Source: Lates calcarifer
Lineage: Eukaryota > Chordata > Actinopteri > Centropomidae
NCBI RefSeq assembly: GCF_001640805.2
Contig: NC_066850.1
Coordinates: forward strand, 9,892,510-9,956,509
Reading direction: 5' to 3'
DNA: 64,000 nucleotides
Shown here: one piece after another, positions 49,701-60,900 of the stretch
Layout: each line of letters opens with the position of its first letter
Position numbering within the stretch: position 1 is the first letter of the stretch
Notes under the pieces: generated by a model
What the model was told of the DNA's origin: nothing
The model's input: the letters and a program-made list of their open reading frames with translations, nothing else
Databases searched by the model: none
Program-made: the position numbers and the translations under genes

Positions 49701-51889
49701 TATTTTGAATTATTGATCTATATCAGTAACTCAAGGATTTCTATTCCAGCTGCTGCAGTTTGTGGTTTACAAAACTCACTTTCTAAATCAAAAGTTTGTA
49801 ACTTAAATATTTATGGGGGGTGGGGGTTAACAGAATAATGAAGAAAGTCTCAACATTTTTTTGTCACAATTACAAACACACTGCTTCAGGGTTGGCTCAT
49901 ATTAAAAGAAGGTGTAATAGAAGTGATGGGGAAAAGGTTGTGGTGGGTGGTCTTAAAGATTATGGTTAGAAAAAGATCATGGTTTTGGTTAATAACCTAA
50001 AAGAGTCAATGCATTTATGTGTTTTAAGCCAGCACTGAGTTTTTCAGTATTTAACTAACAACATAACCTTTACCTAAGCCTTAAGCAAGAGCTTTGAGTT
50101 GCCTAAACATAAATATGAAAATGTTAATTATGCTTTAGTTGCCATTTGGATGTGGGTGGAGAAACAAATGAAAAACAGTTTGCACGTTCAATAAAAATAT
50201 TTCCTTGTAAACAGAATTTGTAGGAGACAACAGAGCTTCAGAAAGGAGAAATCTGTTTTCTGAAAATCTGTTATTTAATGTGTTGGGGGAAACTGATACC
50301 GTATCAAACAGAGACCAAAGAGGAAGAATCTGAAACTATCAAACAAGGATATGTCAGTCACATAGTACACAGTGTAGAGAGCAGACAAATAGCACTACTT
50401 CACATGTCACATGATTTCAGGCCTTTTATAGCGGTCGTATTTCAGGTTGTTTCAATTTTAAGCAACTGTAAAGAAACTTAAGTATATTTACTCAACTACT
50501 GTACTTAAGTGCAATAAATACAAGTAAATACTTTTACCTGACTTTATACAACTATTCCACTGTACTGTATCAGAGGGAAACACTGTACTGTATATTCTAT
50601 TGCCCTTATTTGACAGTTGTTACTTCGCAAATTCTGAGTTTGTTAAAACAAATGATCAGTTTATATTCAGTATTACTGATGAGTGAGAGGTCAGTTGATC
50701 CATAAATCACCCATATATTTCAGTCGTCTTTTCAGCAGAATTTTAACAAATTCTAACCATATTTCCTAAATTTATAACCACATTCATTTTGCAGTGTCAT
50801 TTTGTGTCTAGACAAGATAAGAGAAGGTCTACCAACACTAGCAGTGACACCACATTACGTAAAACCCCTGACATCATGCAGAGTGACAGAGAGAAAGAAA
50901 GAACTGGTCCTCTCTTCTCATGGGGTTTAGCTGTGCTCTGGCCTGCTCAGGGAAGCCAAGCACATCCTGGCACCGGCTGCACATCTGGCAACAGCCTGGC
51001 TGATCTCAGTGCCAGTCACTGGAGTGCAATGACAATGATTCTCAAAAACCTTTAAAAAAGGGCCTCTGCAGCAGCAGCAACAGTCGCGGCCGAAGCAGAA
51101 GCAGCGGCTGCCCTCTGCCAAGAGTCAAAGACGCAGACCACTTCACCCACAAAGAGCTGGCTAAAGGCAGTCACCAGGGAAACCATCAGAGATGCTCTGG
51201 GATTAGTGAGCTGCAGTGAGGCCGTGAGGCTGACTGTGGTAGACGATTACAGGTTTGTGAGAACCGATGATACAACAGCTTCTCTCCGTGGTGCTGAGCC
51301 AGCTGGAGGACAGGTTGTAAGTGCTGGCTATTGCATACTGTAGATTATTACTGTTATTATGCAGAGCATTAAAGGAGCTGTTGTGGTGGAATTCTCAGCA
51401 GCTGTGTCCTCCGATGCACTGTTTGCATCGGAAACAATTAGGTAGAGGAGTTCGGAGTGGAAGGGGATCTCAGTGGGAAGGCGGTAGTTAGGCAGGATTT
51501 AATGGGCCGATATACACAAGTCCTCTTGAATGTGCGCGTCTGTGGCGAGAGAAAGCATTTACAACTGCAGGGTTGACTTTCAGATGATCTCTGAACACAC
51601 ACAAAAAAAAAATGTTTTCAACTTCAACATCACTCCACAGAATCACAGTGGTGTTTTTGCCAATTTTAGCCCCTTTACTGCAATTTACATACCTATACTT
51701 TACACCGCTACCAACCACCTCCCAAAACATTATACTTTTCTATTTGAATTTGAATGTATTTCTTAACATTTTAAAAAGCCAATGAAGGTCAGTTATTCCA
51801 GTATTACATGAAAGGAAACTTGGAGAGACTTAAACTTACTAAAGTACTAATTACAGTCAATTATAGTTTCTATTTTTACATTATAACTT

Positions 51890-51927
<38 letters not shown>

Positions 51928-54900
51928 TTTAGCAGCTGCTTCTCAGATCTCACATGTCACGCAACACATGAATGCACCACCCTGGAGGAAATAAATCAGC
52001 ACTCTAAACCACAAAGTTATAACATAATTTTGACTAAAAAAGAAATGTTCACAGTGATGGAATTCCAATCTCGAGCAATTCTGAAGTCTCTGAAAGTTCA
52101 TTTTCATAACATAATGACAGTCATTTGAATCCATTAGCTGTCTGGAAGAGGAGAAAATGTATCCATCAGTCTAAAAAATACTATATGCTTTGTAAAAGAA
52201 GCAAAAACACTGCTTTTAGGGCTTTAACAGCAGCAGTTTTCCCCATCTCCACTTCTTGCTTTATAATTACTATATCTATTTATCATTTTAACAGCACTGG
52301 CTTCTCTTTCCTGTGAGTCACCCCTTCAGGATTAACTAGTCTCAAGCTAAAAGAGCCATAAAGCACAGGTTAAACTGTAAGTCCAACCCCCCTGTTGTTC
52401 ATTTTGATCACACCCACTTCTGTGACATTTCATTATTGCAGATGACCTTTCTTTCTTGTCCAGGCCTTGTGTTGTAATCTGTGATCCCTCCCTCCTTACA
52501 CACATATGTGGTGTAGCTCATTTCACAGTCTGGTGGGCCGTCGCTGTGCCTGACAAGGTGGACATACTAATCTTGTCTATAGATTAAAAAGCCTACTGTA
52601 AGTCCAACTCCAAACCTGACACCCCCCCACCCCCCACCCAATGTCTACATCAATAGAATTTGCCGAACATGAATCAGCCTTGTTAAGGATGACAGGCTGG
52701 CTGTCAATGTGAAGAATGGACGGCAGGGAAAACAGCCTGTTCAGGCTAAATGACAAAGAGACAGAGTTTGATGATGAGCTGGTTGTCTTTCCCCACCACG
52801 TTCATCAGTGATGAGGATTTTGGAGGGGGGGCGGGGGGGTAGGTCTTGTGCCTCTGTGTTAGTCTCACTGCATCAGCCTGAAAGAGTTGTCAGGGTCAAT
52901 CAGCCTTGCAAATGGGAAAGGAAGGACACAAGATCGAGATGACTGGAAGAGCTAACCAGCTGGAAATGATGGAGAGTGGGAATTCGCAGTATATTGGGTT
53001 AGAGAGTTCCATTTGACGAACACAGGAAGCTTAAAAAAAAAAAAAAATAAGCAGGCTGGAGTGATCGCATCTTTCATCAGCTCTAACATTGGAGTTGATT
53101 TTCCACTTCAGCAGAGATTTTCAATCAACATAATAGATTATGTATTTTATAAAAGCGAAAGCAAGCGAGGATTTGTGTTGATTCCATCCCAATGCCTCTG
53201 CCTCCCACATCGCATTAAGTCAAATGATGAAAGGTACATTAAATCAGTCGGTGCAGGTTCAGTATTTTGCCTCTGTGTTGTGGTTTGCGGGGAAGTGCAT
53301 TGTTAAGTTCTAGCGCTGGTTTTCATCTTTTTTCCTAAAACATCAACCAGGCTAAGACCTCTCTTTTACCCATCCCCCTTTCTCCCTCTCTCCATCTCTC
53401 TGACTCAGTAGAGGAAGCAGGAAGCCATGGTTACAAGCAGCATTGTCACGTCAGTTTGCCCCACAAGCATCTCTCTCTTTCTCTCTCTCTATTCTCAGGC
53501 TCTGTGACGTCCTCCTTGTAGGTGTTAGTTCCAGTATCCTACCGGGAAAAGTGTGTGTTTATGTTCGCCAGGACTCTCTTTGATGAAACAGGCAGGAGGG
53601 AATCGTGTGTGGAGGGAAGGTATCTGTGTTCTAGAGAAAGACAGTGAAGACGTCTTGCAAAAAAAAAAAAAAAAAACAAGGGCAGGAGAGGAATTTAAAA
53701 GACGCCTGCAGGACAATCGGCCTTTTTAGAGCAAAGTGCAGCCAGGATAAGTGAAGACTGACATTCAAAAGCACACAGCAGTTGTGACTCTGTTATTCAG
53801 GGCAAAGCTCTCGGGTTAAACAAGAAAAGAGATGTTAAATGTGTGTCTTGTTTTGCCTTCTTTTGAGCACCATAAGAAATTTTTCAGTCAATAATAATAA
53901 TAAAAATGTTTCTGTTTGATAAACTTGGAAATACTGCAAATAAAACAATTTTAACCATGGTATATGTAGGTTTTGCTATCACTACATAGCCAGTGTTAGC
54001 ATTAACAGCTAGCTGGTGCTGGTAGAAACCAAAAGAGAGCTGAAAGGAGAGTGAATATTTGACTTGTACATGCCAGTTGGCTAATGCTTATATTGCTTCA
54101 TGCTTGCTGGACCTGTATGTTGATAAAGGGATAATATGAATAATATGTTAGTGTTGTATAATGGCTTCCTTCGCTGCCTCTCAGTGGCCAAAAAATAATA
54201 ACTAACACTGAAATGTAGCCAATCATCTCGCCTTAATTTTTCAATTTTCATTAATACCAACTTACAGTACGGATATCCACCATAAATTAAAGCATAACAT
54301 ATAGTATGTGAGCAAACTGGGCTTGAAGAAGAATCAAAAAAAGTTTTACTTTGTTATTGCAACGTGCCGCTCTCAGACTAAATGGGTCTAAAATAGGATG
54401 GAGAGTTTTATATTTTATCTAATAAATTATGAAATTGATACAAAAATATTATTAAGGGATAATACGACGACAGCCTCCCTTGTGCTCACGATGGTCATTA
54501 ATTAAAGTTTTAAGCCTGAAAAATAAGTTTTATAATCCATCAGTGATGCACTCTGCGAGAGACTGAAGCTTCTCCTCCTTGGAATCATTATCTTTCACTT
54601 CAGCACTCATGCTCTCATGATGTATTGAATGAGAACTGCAGCTCTGTCTGTGACATTCCTGTCAGGTTTCAAAAGAACCTTTTCTAAACATTTACATAAC
54701 ACAGACCAGCGTTTGATGGCCCGTAAGCCATTACTTTAACAGACCAGTGAAGCCGGCATTGTCACAGACTCCATGTCTGAGAAGTGCTAAGTGGTAGAGA
54801 CAGTTGCAGTCAGAATAAATAGGTGTAATTAGCAGTTGCAGCAGTGTTTTATGAAAAAAAGGATAACTGAGGGAAAAGGAAGCCACTCTGCAGATAGACT

Positions 54901-57900
54901 GAGGCAAGGAAAACCTTTCATGGCATTTCTAAAGTTGTGCTCAGCCTTAAAAAGTGCAAAGGTGGGAAAAGTCCTCGGGAAAAGGTATCATTTGGGAGTT
55001 GAATGTGTGTGTGTGTGTGTGGACTGCAGGTTCCTTTTCTCCACTTACATCAGCGCTATAAATCTACAAAAATGTGTTGCAGTCTGAAATGTGGAGCTGC
55101 ACTCTCAAAAGCAACTCTTTTTTTTCTTTTTTCTTTTTTTCTTTGAGATTCATGAGCAAACAACATAACATAAGCTCAGGGATATTTTTTTCCCCATTCT
55201 GAGATCTCTACATACAAATATCTCAGGGTTTATATCCTATCAGTATACATTCATTTGATGATTCAGAGAAGCGAGGCCTTTGTGATGTTGTACTGTGGTA
55301 CGTGAGAGCTACCAGGCGTGTTCGCTTCCAGGCAAGCTGCCATGCTTTGATGAGAGGCAACATCTAGTGAGTGGAAAGAGATGATTAAAATTCATTTGTG
55401 AACCACAGTATCTAATATGTCATAGTTCTGAGTTTGTTTTTACATTGAAGAATGTACAGTATCATTAGCCTGATTAAAATTTGATTGCTCATTTGCTAAA
55501 TTAACTGCAACTTCCATAAATGGAAGATTAGAACAAGTAGATTATGCTTCTGCTTGGAAAACTTGTCCACTGAAATCATGTGATCTCTGCTGTAATTTAT
55601 GTGTTTCATCAAGTCAGTTGCATCAGCTCAGCAAAAAATATTTCCCCTGAGACTTTTTGTAATCAGCCCATACATCTCAATCATTTTAAAGTTCCATCTC
55701 CATCGTCCTATTGTACTGTTGATTATTTCATTGCAGCACTGGAGGGATGTGGCATATCTGACTGATTTAAAAGTCTAAAAGCGTCAGAGTTCCAGAAAAG
55801 TTTTTTTGTCTGTATTGCAGTATATTAACCAAAAATCCTCATGCACCACAGTCCGTCGTTTATCTTTTGAACAAGTTCAGTCGTAAGGTGTCTTTACAAG
55901 ACATGTCTTAATTGGAAAGGTCAGCTGCCTGCATTGATTCTGTCTGCCTCAGTGAATAGGCAGAAAACCTTGTTTTTCACCTAACTGGATGTACAGCCAC
56001 CCATGTCTTGGCATCAGTTCAGGCCCAGCAGTAATGTATTACTGCCTGTTCTGGAAACGTCTGTGCTTTTTATAAAGTCAGGACCACACTCTGCCTCCAT
56101 TTCTCAAGTTAAGATTTTATTATTATTTATTAAGAAATATAAGCATACCAAGGTGCTGAACAAATATTCATCTTGATTATGTTAAGACTAACAGTATCAT
56201 TTTCATTACTGGCACCTTTGCACACTACCTTACCTACAAGTACATGGCTTGGCAAAATAATAGGATTATTTGCATTTGTAAGATAAATATAAGCAGACCC
56301 TTTTGAGTAGCTCTTTTGGGTAAAACTTGCCTACAATAACTCAGGACTGGAATGCTGTCGGCCTGTTAATGCAGTATCTCGCTGCACAGCCAGCTGTGAA
56401 GGAGTGCCATTATTTGACTATGGAAATGAACAGGTTGAGCTCAGATTCAGGGTGGGGATTCAGATTTCAACCATGCGAAACATAATTACAACATCCCGTC
56501 TCTCCTCATTTCTTTCAGGTGTACCAGTACATGCACGAAACAATTACAGTGAATGGTTGTCCAGAGTACCAGGCGAGGGCCACAGCTAAGGTAAGAACTG
56601 CTTTGGAGGTCTGGCTGTACATCAGTTATTAAGAAACATTAAATATGACCAATAAAAACTGTAACTAATGAGTGGCAAACTATCTGTTAATCACATTATC
56701 CCATGATATCAGTCTCATCTAGTCTGTTGGCCAAAGCAGAATGAAATTAGCAAAGTATGTTCTACTTTGCTAATGGCCCTCATTAAGAGTGTGTCTGTGT
56801 AATTAAGCAATAACAAGTGAGAGCACCAATTTTGTAGGAACAAGACAAAAGAATGAATGACAATATCAGCTAAGGTTTACCTCAAGTGTATTTTTGGCTG
56901 TAATATCCATGACACAAAAAGCATATTTAAAAAGTGACAAAATAACATTTAAGTTGTTACAGTGAAAAAAAAGTTGTAATTTGAATCAGTTAAAAAATTA
57001 GCCCACTGGATTAGCTAATGTTGCTAACTGCATGAGAAGATGGAGGTCCACTGCAAAAACCATTGTACTTAGTTTCCTTGGATTTCCTTAGTAGTCAAAT
57101 ACGTCTTAAGTATTCACTCCAGCTAAATCCATATTGTCAGACATGTAAACAAACTGGAGGATGCAGATGAACAGGTAGCTGGTTTGGTTAGCCGGTAGTA
57201 ATCCCCTATGCAGTTAGCATGACATTTTAGTCTGTTATCAAATGTTTAGTTTGACTACAGTTTCTCCCAGAAGAAAGACAGATAATATATTAAAGCACTA
57301 TATGAGCTCAAGGTTTAATATGTTAACCACTTTTTCCCTCAAAATGAAACCATTATCATTCCCAGCTGTTCACCCTTCAGTTAAACAGTCTTCAGTTAAT
57401 AAATGTCTCTGATTTGAGCTGTAAATCTATCTCCAATTCCACATAATATCCAGACTGAATCATCAGATTAGCAGTCACTAGATTTCCATCTAATCTGTAT
57501 TCTGTTTTGCTCAGAGCCATAAAACACAAATTTAGTCTATTATCAACACTGTTGTCAAACCGGAAGAAAAATGACCCTTTGAAATAATATAATGATAAAT
57601 GTGCATATTTGTTAAGATGTTATCAAATCTGACAGGCTCACTGTAATGGACTGATTTCTTTATTTTGCTCTTAATCAAAGTCTAAAGTGTAGAGTTGAAT
57701 CAAACTGAGATGAATTGGTCATGTTGGTTCTTGGATGTAACTTAGATCAGATGCCTATTCAGGTAGATTTTTTTTGTTGCCCGTTGTTCAGGAAATATCA
57801 CATCCTTGTCACGGGTAGACAAGCTCAGATCATGCATTTCCAGGTGTGGCATGAATGCTAATTTCAATATACAAAAGAGATGTGCTTGACCACTTGAGCG

Positions 57901-60900
57901 GGACTTTTAATCAGTGCTTCACCTGCAAGAGACATGGGCCTTTATGAGAGAAAACAAAGGGGGGAGAGCTTGTCTGTTTTCATGTGAAGAGGAGGATCAT
58001 GTGGATGATGAGATGCTGGGGAAGAGAGGAGATGAGAGCGCCTCTCGGTCCTTCAGTGGTTCATGTCCAGCTGGGTCCACTCCTCTTCAGCACATCACAG
58101 GGAGTGGGTGGACGATGTGAATTTTAAAAAAGAGGACAAAAAACAGAGAGAAGCACATCTTTGTGTGTGTGTTTGCAGGAGGATTGTACGAGGCTTCATA
58201 TCGTAAGCGCTGCTGACCAGCTCTTTCCTCTTTTGTTGGCTCCATTAACACTGTGCTGAGCGCAGTATTGCAGAGTCTGGTGAATAGTAATTGAACACCT
58301 GGTTAAAGGAATAATCCAACATTTTTGATAAGCATACTTATTTGCATTCTTGGAGAGAACTGCTGAGAAGATCAATACCTCTCATACTATCTGTGCTTTA
58401 ATGGCGCTAGAGTCAGGAGGTGATTAGCTTAAATTAGCATAAAGACTGGTAGCAGGGGATATCCTGGCTCTCTCTAAGGTTTAAAAATACATCTCCTAGC
58501 ACCTCTAAAGCTCACTAATTAACAGATTATTATTTCAGAATTTTACTACTATTATTACTATTCTATCTTTCATCTAATATTTTTTTCTTTTTTGCACTTG
58601 TTGCCCAAATTAGGTCCTGCATATAACTCCCCTTACACAAGTACTTTTTGTGTGCAATTTAAACAAATTAAACATATTAATTAGTGAGAGTTAAAGGAGC
58701 TGGAAGGTGTATTTTAAAACTTTGGAGAGAGCCAGGCCAGGTATTTCACCCCATTTCTTTTAGCTATTTAAGCTAGGCTAATCACCTCTTTACGCTCCAT
58801 ACTTGATGCACAGACGTGTTGTAATGTTTTCAGCTATAAACAGAGAAAAGAATCCCACATGTAGGGTTTTTTTTTATCTTTCAGTTTGTATACAGATTAA
58901 ACAAACAAGATGTACTGTGTTAATTATTGAGCTTCACAGGTGAACCTTGAACACAGCTAGGCTAGCTGTTTGCCCTATTTTCCATTCTTCATTCCAATGT
59001 TCCCAGGGTCCTATGTTTCCCAGATTTATATGGTGCATAATGGGAACATGACAAAAGGTCCTGTGTTCCCCAGTTCTACACATATGCTCTCCTGGTGTCC
59101 TATGAGGGTGGGTTAATGTGTGTTTACAGAATATTGAACTGGGGAACTGGTGCCCCGGGAACAGTAAACCTAGGGAATTTAGGACCCTGGAAAATATATT
59201 CAACTCCATCTGCCTGCTGGCTGTTGCTCTATACTTCATGCACAGACACAAGAGTGGTATCAGTTTCTTCATCCAACTCTTTAAAAGTGAATGTACAATA
59301 TTTCCCAAGATGTCAAACTATTCCTTTGAATAGGATGCACAAAATATGACAGTTTTTTTGTTTTGTTTTTTTAGAGGGAAATACTGGCTGTCAACAAAGC
59401 CAGCATTATTGATCTTCCAGTTACAGACTTGCTAATTACTGGAATATCTCCTGTTTTTTGTGAAGTGGGTACTGTTGTCTGATCTGGGGGGGGAATCATC
59501 TTTATTAATAGCTAGAGTAGAGTAATTTCACTCTACAAAGAAACTGTGACAGTTCAGCTGGAAAAAAAGAAGCATCTGTCTCCTTCTTCTAAGCCTGAAG
59601 CAACCGTGAAGACATGATTTAAGCAGCTTTAAAACTCCTTCCTACTTTTCTTTCTTCACCCCAAACTTTGAGAAGTTACTGCTCCTAAATCTGTATTAAA
59701 ATTGCATATCTACTGGGCAATTAAGCACACAACTAATGGCCCGAGCTGGCTTAGCTGTGGGGGCACTCTCCACTGGGAGGACTGGATGTTTTTGAAAAAG
59801 TTTTCACTCGCTCTAGAGACATTCACTAAGCCAAGCCACGGTGCCAATTGCATTCAATCAACATCACACATATACTCTGAAAGGAAAAGAGATGGATGTG
59901 GTATTGAAAATGAAGTCTATAAGCTACAGCCGCAATAATGACGAAATATGTGAAATATATGACGATGCTTGTGTTCATCTACCTCTTGAGTGCTTTCGAT
60001 ATAGTGAGACGGCAGTTCTCCCGACAGTCGAGATTTGTGTTTCACCTGAACAACTTGATTCTCTTTGATTATCTCATTAATTAAATCAATTCAACCTCTA
60101 ATTCCTGGCCCGAGGCCCTTATTACTGATCTTAATAGAGACAGGGACTATCAACACTGTGTGAGGGGAAAAAAAAAAAAAACCGTAGCCAGTGATCAAGT
60201 GACTTTGGATATGTTAACTCATACTTATACAGTGTAGCATGTCTACTGAGGAAGTATCCCCCTGGCAAGCTTTTCATTTAAATTGCCTCCCGTGTTTGAG
60301 AGGCGCCGGCCATCTGCCAGATTGTTTTTTTTGCATTTGCAGAAACCCAGATAAAGTTGTGAAGGTCGATGCGCTGTGAGGCCTGGGAGGCAACGGTATG
60401 CATGCTGAGGAGCTGCCTCTTAGCTTCACAGTGGGACAGCAAGGGAGGGAGAGAGGGAGTGGCAGAGGAAGAAATGGAGAAGGACAGAGAGGTGAGGAAA
60501 AAGGAGGAAGAGGGGAAGTCGAGAGAATACAATGACCAGATTAAAACAGGCAGGCAGCAGGAGAGGAGAAAGAAATGAGTAAAAACAGTTTGAGGAGAAA
60601 TGAGCGTGGATATGAAGATGCATATGAATGTGGAGGAGAGAGCAGGGATGGGGATGCTGCTGGGGGGGGGGGTGTCAAAGACCTCAAAGTGCCAAGCTAC
60701 TCATCTGCTGCTGGGGAATTTGGATACACATCTGCAAACACTTCTGACAGAACCTCCCCTCCTCTGCTTTTTCATCCTCCCTTTTCTCGATCTACCTCAC
60801 ATATCATAAACGATGCCGACATGACAGCGAAGCACCTGTGGCAGTGCATCTGCGGATCAGTGGGCACGAGGTGGAGGCGGGGGGGGGGGCTCTTTCTCTG

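Larger units (their letters stand above)
47461..56518 (+). other. LIN7A intron 2
   Basis: 9.1 kb. Contains repeat-like stretches at 49890-50240, 50476-50640 and 54025-54130, GT runs at 51892-51928 and 55005-55020, and a poly-A at 53033-53047. A GC-richer block at about 50930-51320 has no sustained reading frame. Nothing else recognised. Confidence 0.8.
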
